64,000 nt of DNA from Paracoccus sp. R12_2 (GTDB taxonomy: Bacteria > Pseudomonadota > Alphaproteobacteria > Rhodobacterales > Rhodobacteraceae), in contig NZ_JAGHRA010000009.1 of NCBI RefSeq assembly GCF_017744015.1, positions 100,097 to 164,096 on the forward strand, read 5' to 3'. Below, one piece after another: positions 9,252 to 18,024 of this stretch. Position numbers and translations under genes: made by a program. Below the pieces are notes generated by a model, which was given only the letters and a program-made list of their open reading frames with translations, did not search any database and was not told the DNA's origin. How positions within the stretch are numbered: the first letter of the stretch is position 1; every line of letters begins with the position of its first letter.

Positions 9252-9278
9252 GGAACCCCGTCTGCGCTGCGCGCGTTT
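9252..9278 (+). promoter_or_regulatory. Possible ECF-type promoter upstream of rpoH
   Basis: GGAAC at 9252-9256 and CGTTT at 9274-9278 are separated by 17 bases, 29 bases before the rpoH start. This resembles the GGAAC/GTT pattern of ECF sigma promoters in alphaproteobacteria. It is a single match and could be chance. Confidence 0.3.
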
Positions 9279-9306
9279 CCCCTCACACTGAACAAGGCCC
9301 CGCGTC

Positions 9307-10215
9307 ATGGCAAATTATGGAAATCTTCCTGCCCCCAGTCCCGAACAGGGTCTGAACCGCTATCTTCAGGAGATCCGCAAGTTCCCCCTGCTGGAACCGG
9401 AAGAGGAATACATGCTTGCCAAGGCATGGGCCGACCATGAGGACAGCGAGGCAGCCCACCGCCTGGTGACCAGCCATCTGCGGCTGGCTGCCAAGATTGC
9501 GATGGGCTATCGCGGTTACGGTCTTCCCCAGGCCGAGGTAATCAGCGAGGCGAATGTCGGCCTGATGCAGGCCGTCAAGCGTTTCGATCCCGAACGCGGC
9601 TTCCGTCTGGCGACCTATGCGATGTGGTGGATCCGCGCCTCGATCCAGGAATACATCCTTCGATCCTGGTCGCTGGTGAAGATGGGCACGACCAGCGCGC
9701 AGAAGAAGCTGTTCTTCAATCTGCGCAAGGCCAAGTCCAAGATCGGTGCGCTGGAGGATGGCGATCTGCGGCCCGAGAACGTCGCCCAGATCGCGACCGA
9801 CCTGAACGTGACCGAACAGGAAGTGATCGACATGAACCGCCGGATGTCGGGCGGCGATGCGTCGTTGAACGCCACGGTCGGCTCGGCGGACGGGGATTCG
9901 ACCGCACAATGGCAGGATTGGCTGGAAGACGAAGACGCCAATCAGGCCGACAGCTATGCGGAAACCGAGGAACTGGACACAAGACGTCAGATGCTGATGG
10001 CCGCGATGGACGTTCTGAACGATCGCGAGAAGGACATCCTGATGGAACGGCGGCTGCGCGACGATCCGATGACGCTTGAGGATCTGTCCAGCCGCTATGA
10101 TGTCAGCCGCGAACGGATCCGCCAGATCGAGGTGCGCGCCTTCGAGAAGTTGCAGGATCGGATGCGCGTTCTGGCCCGTGAAAAAGGCATGCGGGTGCCC
10201 GGAACGACCGAGTGA
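9307..10215 (+). CDS. rpoH: RNA polymerase heat-shock sigma factor sigma-32
   Basis: 302 residues. Region 2 holds EANVGLMQAVKRFDPERGFRL and the -10 recognition helix TYAMWWIRASIQEYILRSWS. It is followed by the RpoH box QKKLFFNLR, which separates RpoH from other group 3 sigma factors. Region 4 has the helix-turn-helix (SSRYDVSRERIRQIEVRAFEKL in outline) that reads the -35 element. It directs transcription of chaperone and protease genes. Many Rhodobacteraceae carry two RpoH copies; which one this is cannot be told here. A membrane protein of unknown function follows 96 bases downstream. Confidence 0.95.
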   Translation: MANYGNLPAPSPEQGLNRYLQEIRKFPLLEPEEEYMLAKAWADHEDSEAAHRLVTSHLRLAAKIAMGYRGYGLPQAEVISEANVGLMQAVKRFDPERGFRLATYAMWWIRASIQEYILRSWSLVKMGTTSAQKKLFFNLRKAKSKIGALEDGDLRPENVAQIATDLNVTEQEVIDMNRRMSGGDASLNATVGSADGDSTAQWQDWLEDEDANQADSYAETEELDTRRQMLMAAMDVLNDREKDILMERRLRDDPMTLEDLSSRYDVSRERIRQIEVRAFEKLQDRMRVLAREKGMRVPGTTE

Positions 10216-10311
10216 CGGCGCCCCGAGACCGCGACCGGTCTTCCGGCGATCAGATTGACCTGATGCGCGCCTGCGCTATGGTCGCCTGAACGACAGGCAG
10301 ACCGGATAGAC

Positions 10312-11334
10312 ATGACCGCGCTGAGCGAATTTCAACGGCTCGAGGCTCAGGGCTCGTGGCGCGAGACGCCCCGTGCCAGGCTGCGCGAGGTGGTCGTGTC
10401 GGTTGGGGACGCCACGCTGATCCTGACCGATCCGAAATCCGATACACCGTTGTCGCACTGGTCGCTGCCCGCCATTGCCCGCCTGAACCCCGGCCAGATC
10501 CCGGCGATCTATTCGCCAGACCCCGAAGGCGAGGGCGAGACGGTCGAAATCGACGACCGGCTGATGATCGAGGCGATCGAACGCGTGCACCGCGCCATCG
10601 CGTCGCACCGCGCGCATCCGGGTCGGCTGCGCGGCGGTCTGACCATCATCGCCGCGATGACGATGCTTGGCGCCGCGGTGATGTGGCTTCCCGGCGCGAT
10701 CATCGGCCATGCCTCCCGGATCGCCCCGCCCGCGCAGGCACGACAGATCGGTCTGGCGACACTGGCCGATCTGGAACGCAGCACCGGCGCCGTCTGCGCA
10801 CGCAAATCGGGCCAGGCGGTTCTGGACTGGCTGGCGCCCCAACTTGTCGAAGACGACGCGCTGCTGCGCGTGGTGCCCGGCCCTCTGAACGGCGCGCTGC
10901 GCCTGCCCGGCGATGTCTATGTGCTGGGCGACGACCTTCTGGACGGCGCCGCCGGTCCCGAAGCCGCGGCCGGACATCTGGTCGCGGCAAGCCTTGCCGC
11001 CGATCCCGACGAGATCGCCCACGAGGCGCTGGACCATGCGGGCCTGCGCGCCGCGTTGCAACTGATGACGCTTGGCGATCTGCCGCAGCGCGCGATGACC
11101 GGCTATGGTGAGCAGCTGTTGTCACGTGCCGTGCCGCGCCCGGACACACCCGACCTGCTGGCAGCGCTGGAATCGGCCGGTGTTCCGGCTGAACCCTATG
11201 CGAACAGTATCGACCCGACCGGCGCATCCGTGCTGCCGCTGATCGAGGGCGATGCGTTTCGTGACCAGTTGCCGGAACGGCCGCTGCTGACCGACGAACA
11301 ATGGCTGGCACTGCAGCAGATCTGCGCCGGCTGA
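10312..11334 (+). CDS. Conserved membrane-anchored protein of unknown function
   Basis: 340 residues. A cytoplasmic N-terminal part of about 105 residues looks beta-rich (REVVVSVGDATLILTDP, LSHWSLPAIARLNPG). One membrane span follows (LTIIAAMTMLGAAVMWLPGAII), then a roughly 210-residue extracytoplasmic domain with several Asp/Gly turns, such as VYVLGDDLLDGAAGPEAAAGHL. No catalytic motif is recognised, although the C-terminal domain has the rhythm of degenerate membrane peptidase-like proteins. The position after rpoH suggests an envelope or stress role, which is inference. Confidence 0.6.
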   Translation: MTALSEFQRLEAQGSWRETPRARLREVVVSVGDATLILTDPKSDTPLSHWSLPAIARLNPGQIPAIYSPDPEGEGETVEIDDRLMIEAIERVHRAIASHRAHPGRLRGGLTIIAAMTMLGAAVMWLPGAIIGHASRIAPPAQARQIGLATLADLERSTGAVCARKSGQAVLDWLAPQLVEDDALLRVVPGPLNGALRLPGDVYVLGDDLLDGAAGPEAAAGHLVAASLAADPDEIAHEALDHAGLRAALQLMTLGDLPQRAMTGYGEQLLSRAVPRPDTPDLLAALESAGVPAEPYANSIDPTGASVLPLIEGDAFRDQLPERPLLTDEQWLALQQICAG

Positions 11335-11365
11335 TACCTGCGGCAGGCGGCCTGAAACGCCGGGT

Positions 11366-12310
11366 TCAGACTGGCAGATGCTGCGCAGACCCGCCCGCCC
11401 CGTGCGGGTCTTGCAGGGCCAAAGGCCGTTTGACGGCGTGAATCACATGCCCGTGGATCGGCGCGCCGCCATCCTGCCGCAGAACGCCCGGCATGAAACG
11501 GGCTTCGAATCCCGCCTGATCCAGAAGCTCGGCAAGATGCGCCTGTGCGTGGGCATAACGGCGCGTCGGGCGCAGGACATAGGCTTCGGGCCCGGTATGC
11601 GCCTCGACCGTGAAGGCGAACCGCCCACCCGGACGCAGGGCCTGCGACACCCATCCGACGATCCGTTCCAGCGCACCCAGATAGGCAAAGACATCGGCGG
11701 CCGTGATAACGTCCCAGACCGCCTGCGGCGGCGCCAGCCGGGACAGGTCGTGCTTTTCCAGCCGGTCATAGATGGCCTTCTGCCGCGACGCCCGAAGCAT
11801 TTCCGTTGAAATGTCCCAGCCCTCCAGCCATTCGGACCCCGCGCGCAATTCGGCACCCATCAAGCCCGTGCCGCAGCCCAGATCCAGAACGCGCCCGTAC
11901 GGCACGGTCAGCATCTTTGCCATCAGGCACGGTGCGCGATAGTCCAGACGATCCAGCAATGCGCCATCAAATGCCGGCGCATATTGATCGAACAGGGTTT
12001 CGACAAAGGCCGACGGCATCGTGTCTGCCAGGGAGCGGTCGCGCAGCAGGTCGCGCCGCAACCCCGCCCCCAGCCGATCGGCGGGATCGGCGGCAATCGC
12101 CGCCTCGAAGGCGATTGCGGCATCGGGCAGCCCGGCATCGGCACGGATCTCGCCCAGGCGGAACCACCCGGCGGCCCATCCGGGCACTAGGTCCAGCGCC
12201 TGAAGATACAGTTCGGCGGCGGCGTCGGGGTCGCCGGGCAGCAGCGCCTCGGCATAGTCGGCGCGACGATCGGCAAGCAGATCGCCGGACGACAGGGAAA
12301 TGGGAATCAT
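11366..12310 (-). CDS. TPR-like class I SAM-dependent methyltransferase
   Basis: 314 residues from the ATG at 12310. The N-terminal third has helical TPR-type repeats (AAELYLQALDLVPGWAAGWFRLGEI). The C-terminal two thirds is a Rossmann methyltransferase with motif I VLDLGCGTGLMG and motif II DVITAADVFAYLG. The combination matches predicted TPR-methyltransferases of COG4976. The substrate is unknown. The longer frame reaching 12604 only reads antisense into the NAD kinase 3' end. The gene follows nadK on the same strand after 83 bases. Confidence 0.85.
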   Translation of the reverse strand: MIPISLSSGDLLADRRADYAEALLPGDPDAAAELYLQALDLVPGWAAGWFRLGEIRADAGLPDAAIAFEAAIAADPADRLGAGLRRDLLRDRSLADTMPSAFVETLFDQYAPAFDGALLDRLDYRAPCLMAKMLTVPYGRVLDLGCGTGLMGAELRAGSEWLEGWDISTEMLRASRQKAIYDRLEKHDLSRLAPPQAVWDVITAADVFAYLGALERIVGWVSQALRPGGRFAFTVEAHTGPEAYVLRPTRRYAHAQAHLAELLDQAGFEARFMPGVLRQDGGAPIHGHVIHAVKRPLALQDPHGAGGSAQHLPV

Positions 12311-12393
12311 GACAACTCGGGGAAAGCACGGGACGGTTCGCCCACCAGCGCCATTTACGCCTGACCGTAGGGCGGTCAAGGGGTCACGCGCCG

Positions 12394-13155
12394 TCAGACG
12401 AATTGTTCGCGCAGCAGCCGTTCCTCCAGCCCGTGACCGCGGTCGAACAGCAGCCGATGCCGGATATCCGCGGCGCTGCGGATCGAGACCCGCGTGACAT
12501 GGCGGACCGACCGCGAATCCGCGTCCGCCATCACCGGACGACGGTCGGGCGTCAGCACCTCGATATCGACATGCGCGGATTTCGGCAGCAAGGCGCCGCG
12601 CCATCTGCGCGGACGGAACGGCGCGATGGCCGTCAGCGCCAGCACCTCGGACCCGATCGGCAGGATCGGGCCATGTGCGGAATAGTTGTAGGCCGTCGAT
12701 CCCGCAGGCGTGGACACCAGCGCGCCGTCGCAGACCAGTTCCGCCATCCGCATCTTGCCGTCCACGTGAATGCGCAGCTTGGCCGCCTGCGGCCCCTCGC
12801 GCAGCAGGCTGACCTCGTTGATGGCCAGCGCGTCATGGGTGGTGCCGTCGGCACATAGCGCATGCATCCGCAGCGGGTTGATGACGGCCTCTTCTGCGGC
12901 CAGCAGGCGACGCGGCAGGTCATCTTCCGAATAGCGGTTCATCAGGAAGCCGACGGTTCCGCGATTCATGCCATAGACCGGCAGATCGCGCCCCTGCATC
13001 GCGTGCAGCGTCTGCAGCATGAAGCCGTCACCGCCCAGTGCGACGACCATCTGCGCACGGTCCAGCGGGGTGTCGCCATAGCGCGCGATCAGCCGCGTCA
13101 GCGCCTCTTGCGCGGGTTCGGCATGGCTGGCGGTGAAATGCACTTCTGGCGTCAT
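12394..13155 (-). CDS. nadK: NAD kinase
   Basis: 253 residues from the ATG at 13155. The GGDG nucleotide motif (VVALGGDGFMLQTLH, about residues 38-52) and the second family block STPAGSTAYNYSAHGPILP are both present, as is the YGMNRGTVGFLMN segment. It phosphorylates NAD+ to NADP+. Length is typical of the short alphaproteobacterial form. It is divergent from glyA, with a 179-base intergenic region between the two starts. Confidence 0.93.
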   Translation of the reverse strand: MTPEVHFTASHAEPAQEALTRLIARYGDTPLDRAQMVVALGGDGFMLQTLHAMQGRDLPVYGMNRGTVGFLMNRYSEDDLPRRLLAAEEAVINPLRMHALCADGTTHDALAINEVSLLREGPQAAKLRIHVDGKMRMAELVCDGALVSTPAGSTAYNYSAHGPILPIGSEVLALTAIAPFRPRRWRGALLPKSAHVDIEVLTPDRRPVMADADSRSVRHVTRVSIRSAADIRHRLLFDRGHGLEERLLREQFV

Positions 13156-13334
13156 CGCGGCGCGCGCCCCTTCGTTGATCCGGGCGCAGCATCGGACGCC
13201 CCCGCGCCGATGACAAGCCCGCCCGCGCAAGGCACCCGGCGCGGGGTCAACCTTTTTGCCGCTTTTCGCCAGACCGGCGTTGCGGTATGAGAGCGCAGTT
13301 TCAGCCGACCACAGCCTGAGAGGATGCGAAGGAC

Positions 13335-14630
13335 ATGAACGCTCCCACCCGCGAGACCGGATTCTTCACCGAAACGCTGGCCAGCCGCGACCCCGACATT
13401 GCCGACGCCATCCAGAAAGAGCTGGGCCGTCAACGCGACGAGATCGAACTGATCGCATCCGAGAACATCGTCAGCCGGGCGGTGCTGGAAACGCAGGGTT
13501 CGGTTCTGACCAACAAATACGCCGAAGGATATCCGGGCAAACGCTATTACGGTGGCTGCCAGTATGTCGATATCGTCGAGAACCTGGCGATCGAGCGGGC
13601 CAAGAAGCTGTTCGACTGCGAATTCGCAAATGTCCAGCCCAACAGCGGCAGCCAGATGAACCAGGCCGTGTTCCTGGCGCTGCTGCAGCCGGGCGACACA
13701 TTCATGGGTCTGGACCTGAATTCGGGTGGCCACCTGACCCATGGCAGCCCGGTGAACATGTCGGGCAAGTGGTTCAACGTCATCAGCTATGGCGTGCGCC
13801 AGCAGGACCAGTTGCTGGACATGGAGGCGATCGCCGAAAGCGCGCGTCAGCACAAGCCCAAGCTGATCGTCGCCGGTGGCACCGCCTACAGCCGGGTCTG
13901 GGACTGGGCCGCGTTCCGCAAGATCGCGGACGAGGTCGGCGCCTATCTGATGGTCGACATGGCCCATATCGCGGGGCTGGTCGCGGGCGGTCAGCATCCC
14001 TCGCCTCTGCCGCATGCGCATGTCGTGACCACCACCACCCACAAGTCGCTGCGCGGCCCGCGCGGCGGGATGGTCCTGACCAACGACGCCGACATCGCGA
14101 AGAAGATCAACTCGGCCGTGTTCCCCGGCCTTCAGGGCGGCCCGCTGATGCATGTGATCGCCGCCAAGGCCGTCGCTTTCGCCGAGGCGCTGGAGCCGTC
14201 GTTCAAGGACTATGCCGCACAGGTGGTCAAGAATGCGCAGGCCATGGCGGACGAGCTGATGAAGGGCGGCATCGACATCGTGTCGGGCGGCACCGACAAC
14301 CATCTGTGCCTGGCCGACCTGCGTCCCAAGAGCGTCACCGGCAAGGCGACCGAAGCCGCGCTGGGGCGTGCCCATATCACCTGCAACAAGAACGGCGTGC
14401 CGTTCGACCCGGAAAAACCCTTCGTGACCTCGGGCATCCGCCTTGGTGCGCCCGCTGGCACGACGCGCGGCTTCAAGGAAGACGAATTCCGCCAGATCGC
14501 CCGCTGGATCGTCGAGGTCGTGGACGGGCTTGCCGGGAATGGCGAGGACGGCAATAGCGCGGTCGAGGACAAGGTCCGCGCCGAAGTCGCCGAACTGTGC
14601 GCCCGCTTCCCGCTTTACGCGGGGATGTGA
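13335..14630 (+). CDS. glyA: Serine hydroxymethyltransferase
   Basis: 431 residues, full length. The PLP lysine lies in [20 protein letters not shown] near residue 237, and N-terminal [10 protein letters not shown] and [14 protein letters not shown] are diagnostic. It interconverts serine and glycine while charging tetrahydrofolate with a one-carbon unit. It is transcribed alone and closed by a strong intrinsic terminator. Confidence 0.97.
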   Translation: MNAPTRETGFFTETLASRDPDIADAIQKELGRQRDEIELIASENIVSRAVLETQGSVLTNKYAEGYPGKRYYGGCQYVDIVENLAIERAKKLFDCEFANVQPNSGSQMNQAVFLALLQPGDTFMGLDLNSGGHLTHGSPVNMSGKWFNVISYGVRQQDQLLDMEAIAESARQHKPKLIVAGGTAYSRVWDWAAFRKIADEVGAYLMVDMAHIAGLVAGGQHPSPLPHAHVVTTTTHKSLRGPRGGMVLTNDADIAKKINSAVFPGLQGGPLMHVIAAKAVAFAEALEPSFKDYAAQVVKNAQAMADELMKGGIDIVSGGTDNHLCLADLRPKSVTGKATEAALGRAHITCNKNGVPFDPEKPFVTSGIRLGAPAGTTRGFKEDEFRQIARWIVEVVDGLAGNGEDGNSAVEDKVRAEVAELCARFPLYAGM

Positions 14631-14671
14631 TCGCCGGTCCGGTCCCTGTCGGACCAGACGCCATCGAACAG

Positions 14672-14703
14672 GCCCGCCGCGCAGCAGCGCGGCGGGCTTT
14701 CTT
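14672..14703 (+). terminator. Intrinsic terminator of glyA
   Basis: A perfect 11-bp stem (GCCCGCCGCGC) with an AGCA loop is followed by TTTCTT, 42 bases after the glyA stop. Spacing and composition fit a Rho-independent terminator. Confidence 0.92.
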
Positions 14704-14844
14704 GTGGCTGGACGGTCGCGCCGAAAATGAGATTCCCTATCCCCGACCGGTCCGGTGTAATCAGCCGCCGCTCAAATCTGCATTGAGTGCAATCCGCGCA
14801 ATCTGTAGATGCGACAGGAACGCATCCGATCACCGAGCCTGCCC

Positions 14845-15735
14845 ATGACCTCTGCCCCCGACATCACCCGGCCCGACAGCAAGCCGCTGGTTGCGGCGAT
14901 CTGGATGCTGGGGGCGGTCGCCTCGTTCACCTCGATGGCGGTCGCGGGGCGTGCCGTGTCGCTGGAACTGGATACGTTCGAGATCATGGCCTATCGATCG
15001 GTCGTGGGCGTGTTGATCGTGACGATCGCGATCACGCTGCGTGGCCGCTGGAATGTCATCGAACTGCGCCATCCGATGATGCATCTGGGCCGCAACATCG
15101 CCCATTTCACCGCGCAGAATCTGTGGTTCTTCGCCATCGCGACGATCCCGCTGGCCCAGGTCTTTGCGCTGGAATTCAGTTCGCCACTTTGGGCGTTGCT
15201 GCTGTCGCCGCTGTTTCTGGGCGAACGGCTGACGCGCGCCCGTATCCTGTCGGCCTGCCTTGGCTTTGCCGGCATCCTGCTGGTTGCACAGCCCGGCGCC
15301 GCGCCGATCACGCCGGGACTGATCGCGGCAGCGGCGGCGGCGGTCGGGTTCGCCGCCACCTATATCTTCACCAAGCGGCTGACCGGGCTGACCCATATCC
15401 TGTGCATCCTGTTCTGGATGACCGTGATGCAGGCCGTCTTCGGCTTTGTCTGCGCCGGGATCGACGGCAGCGTCTCGGTTCCGTCCGCTGCCGCGCTGCC
15501 GTGGGTGGCGCTGATCGGCGCCGCCGGATTGTGCGCGCATTTCTGCATCGCCAACGCGCTTCGGGTTGCGCCCGCGACGGTGGTGATGCCGTTCGACTTT
15601 CTACGCCTGCCGATGGCGGCGATGATCGGGATGCTGTTCTATGGCGAGCCCGTCGGCATGGCCGTGATCGCGGGCGCCGCCCTGATCCTGGGCGGCAACT
15701 GGCTGAACATCCGGTCCGAGGCAAGGAAGTCCTGA
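14845..15735 (+). CDS. DMT-superfamily (EamA) transporter
   Basis: 296 residues from the ATG at 14845; a start at 14809 would add 12 residues without hydrophobic content. Ten predicted membrane segments form two EamA repeats, for example AIWMLGAVASFTSMAVAGRAV and AAAAAVGFAATYIFTKRLTG. PLAQVFALEFSSPLWALLLSPLFLGE carries the conserved Pro and Glu of the first repeat. Such proteins export amino acids, nucleobases or other metabolites from the cytoplasm. The substrate cannot be assigned. The stop lies only 4 bases from the stop of the convergent enoyl-CoA hydratase gene. Confidence 0.85.
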   Translation: MTSAPDITRPDSKPLVAAIWMLGAVASFTSMAVAGRAVSLELDTFEIMAYRSVVGVLIVTIAITLRGRWNVIELRHPMMHLGRNIAHFTAQNLWFFAIATIPLAQVFALEFSSPLWALLLSPLFLGERLTRARILSACLGFAGILLVAQPGAAPITPGLIAAAAAAVGFAATYIFTKRLTGLTHILCILFWMTVMQAVFGFVCAGIDGSVSVPSAAALPWVALIGAAGLCAHFCIANALRVAPATVVMPFDFLRLPMAAMIGMLFYGEPVGMAVIAGAALILGGNWLNIRSEARKS

Positions 15736-15739
15736 CCGC

Positions 15740-16528
15740 TCAGCCCTGCCAGTTCGGCTTGCGCTTGTCGAAGAACGCGGCGATCCCCTCGGGCGCCTCG
15801 TCGCCTTCCCAGACCGCGACCAGACGTTCGATACTGTCCTCGATCGCGGCCATGTCGATGCGCGGCCCAAGCGCGCGGCACTGCGCCTTGGCGGCGGCGA
15901 CAGCGCCGGGTGCGGCTTGCAGGAACGGCGCGACCTCGGCCTCGATCGCGGCGTCAAGATCGCCCGGAGATACGGCGCGGGCCGCCAGATTCAGCGTCAC
16001 CGCCTCGTCGGCGCCGAAGATGCGGGCGGAAAAGAACACCCGCCTTGCCTTGTCCTCGCCCATCCGCGCAACGACATAGGGTCCGATCGTCGCCGGGATC
16101 AGCCCCAGCCGAACCTCGGTCAGGCCGAACTTGGCGTCGGTGGCCGCGATGGCGATGTCGCAGACCGACATCATCCCGACGCCGCCGCCGAAGGCATTGC
16201 CATGCACCCGGCCGATCAATGGCTTGGGCAGGGAGTTCAGTGCCGACAGCATCCCGGCCAGCAAACGCGCGCCGTTGCGACGGGTCTCGGCATCCGCGTC
16301 CATCTGCGCCTTCATCCAGCCCAGATCCCCGCCGGCGCAGAAGCTTGCGCCCTCAGCCGCCAGAACCACCACCCGCACTGCCGGGTCGGCGCCAAGCCGG
16401 CCTGCAGCCTCGGTCAGTTCTTCCATCATGGTCTGCGACAGGGCGTTGTGCTTGTCGGGTCGCCCAAGGCTTAGCGTGGCCACGCCCCGCGCATCGGTCT
16501 CGATCCGTATCGTCTCAGTCATCTTCAC
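15740..16528 (-). CDS. liuC: Methylglutaconyl-CoA hydratase (crotonase family)
   Basis: 262 residues. It shows the crotonase oxyanion-hole blocks ASFCAGGDLGWM and GNAFGGGVGMMSVCDIAIA and the catalytic region FGLTEVRLGLIPATIGPYV. In leucine degradation it hydrates 3-methylglutaconyl-CoA to HMG-CoA, and its place directly after HMG-CoA lyase supports this over a general enoyl-CoA hydratase. The 5' end overlaps the lyase gene by 14 bases; a second ATG at 16522 is an alternative start. It is the last gene of the operon. Confidence 0.85.
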   Translation of the reverse strand: MKMTETIRIETDARGVATLSLGRPDKHNALSQTMMEELTEAAGRLGADPAVRVVVLAAEGASFCAGGDLGWMKAQMDADAETRRNGARLLAGMLSALNSLPKPLIGRVHGNAFGGGVGMMSVCDIAIAATDAKFGLTEVRLGLIPATIGPYVVARMGEDKARRVFFSARIFGADEAVTLNLAARAVSPGDLDAAIEAEVAPFLQAAPGAVAAAKAQCRALGPRIDMAAIEDSIERLVAVWEGDEAPEGIAAFFDKRKPNWQG

Positions 16529-17378
16529 CCTCCCGCATGGCGCGCGCCATCGCTGCCGCCTTGTCGATCACCTGCATGTCCAGCCCGTGCGCAAACCCGC
16601 GTGCGGCAAGATGTCCGGCGACCTTTTCCGTTGCCACATTGCCTTTCGCGCCGGGGGCATAGGGGCATCCGCCCAGCCCGCCCACCGCCGCGTCGAAAAC
16701 CCGCACGCCGCGCGACAGGCTGGCGTCAATGTTCTGCAGCGCACGCCCTGAGGTGTCATGATAGTGACCGGCAAGCCGGGTCGCGGGCATTTCGTCCAGC
16801 ACTGCCGACAGCATGGCGTCGATGGTTTCGGGGCGTCCCTGCCCGATCGTATCGCCAAGGCTGATCTCATAGCATCCCATGTCGCGCAGCGCCGCAGCCA
16901 CGCGGGCGACATTCGCGGGCGGGGTCGGCCCGTCGAAGGGACAATCGGTCACGACACTGACATAACCCCGCACAGGTATCCCATCGTCGCGTGCGGCCTG
17001 CGCGACGGGCAGAAACCGTTCCAGGCTTTCGGCGATGGTCGCGTTCAGGTTGGCCTTGCTGAAACCTTCGGACGCGCTGGCAAAGATCGCGATCTCGCTG
17101 GCCCGCGCCGCCTTCGCGCCCTGATATCCCTTCATGTTCGGCGTCAGCACGGCGTAGCTGACACCGGGCACACGGGTGATGCCCGCCATCACCTGCGCCG
17201 CGTCGGCCATCTGCGGCACCCATCTGGGCGACACGAAGCTGGTCACCTCGATCCGCCGGAAACCTGCCTGAGACAGCAGGTCCACCAGCGCGATCTTGTC
17301 CGATGCCGGGATCAGCCGCTTTTCGTTCTGCAGCCCGTCACGCGGACCCATCTCGAAGATCTCGACGGTGTCAAGCAT
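16515..17378 (-). CDS. liuE: Hydroxymethylglutaryl-CoA lyase
   Basis: 287 residues, a TIM-barrel acyl-CoA lyase. The start EIFEMGPRDGLQNEKR carries the metal-binding Asp and Arg-Asp-Gly. The family signature GGLGGCPYAPGAKGNVATE includes the active-site cysteine. It splits HMG-CoA into acetyl-CoA and acetoacetate, the last step of leucine breakdown. It overlaps the upstream GST by 8 bases and the downstream hydratase by 14 bases, so it sits inside a tightly coupled operon. Confidence 0.93.
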   Translation of the reverse strand: MLDTVEIFEMGPRDGLQNEKRLIPASDKIALVDLLSQAGFRRIEVTSFVSPRWVPQMADAAQVMAGITRVPGVSYAVLTPNMKGYQGAKAARASEIAIFASASEGFSKANLNATIAESLERFLPVAQAARDDGIPVRGYVSVVTDCPFDGPTPPANVARVAAALRDMGCYEISLGDTIGQGRPETIDAMLSAVLDEMPATRLAGHYHDTSGRALQNIDASLSRGVRVFDAAVGGLGGCPYAPGAKGNVATEKVAGHLAARGFAHGLDMQVIDKAAAMARAMREGEDD

Positions 17379-18024
17379 CGGGCACCTCGTAAAAGTCGCG
17401 TTCGTAAATGCTGTCGCCGCCAGCCCGCGCCATGGCCCGCTGATAGGCGGGCCTGGCAGTCATGCGGTCGCGATAGGCGGCAAGTGCGGGATATTCAGCT
17501 GTGGGCAGGAAGCGGAAGACCGCGTCGATATTGAAACCCATCATGCAGTCGGCGGCGGAAAACCCGGATGGCAGCAACGCATCCTGACCGGTCAGATGCC
17601 GTTCCAGGGCGCGCGCGGTCACCGCCAGCCTTTTGGTGTCCAGCTTCATCAGGGGGATCGACCGTGCGGCTGCTGGACGCAGAAAAATATGCTGGATGTT
17701 CAGCGCCTGAAGGATGTTCGCCTGAGTCTCGGCGAAACCGACCCATTCAAGAAACGCGGCGCGGTCGGTCGTGCCGGGTGCCGGGGCCAGGCGACCTTCG
17801 CGTTCGGTCAGGTATTGGACGATCGCGCCGGATTCGAAGATCGCGCGGCCATCGATCTGCAACGCGGGAACCCGGCCCGCCGGCGACATGGCCTGAAATT
17901 CCGGGCTGCGAAGTCCGCCATCGGTCAGCGACCAGACCTGCAATTCGCAGGGCAGACCAAGCTCTTGCAGCAGCCACAGCACCCGCATGGATCGAGAGCC
18001 GGGCACATGATGCAGCCGGATCAT
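17371..18024 (-). CDS. Glutathione S-transferase family protein inside the leucine operon
   Basis: 217 residues with an N-terminal thioredoxin-like domain (MIRLHHVPGSRSMRVLWLLQELGLP; MSPAGRVPALQIDG cis-proline; IFESGAIVQYL glutathione-binding ES) and an all-helical C-terminal domain. The likely catalytic residue is Ser near position 10-12, as in bacterial Nu/beta-like GSTs. Its ATG overlaps the stop of mccA (ATGA) and its end overlaps the lyase, so it is co-translated with the pathway. Its role there is not established. Confidence 0.85.
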   Translation of the reverse strand: MIRLHHVPGSRSMRVLWLLQELGLPCELQVWSLTDGGLRSPEFQAMSPAGRVPALQIDGRAIFESGAIVQYLTEREGRLAPAPGTTDRAAFLEWVGFAETQANILQALNIQHIFLRPAAARSIPLMKLDTKRLAVTARALERHLTGQDALLPSGFSAADCMMGFNIDAVFRFLPTAEYPALAAYRDRMTARPAYQRAMARAGGDSIYERDFYEVPDA

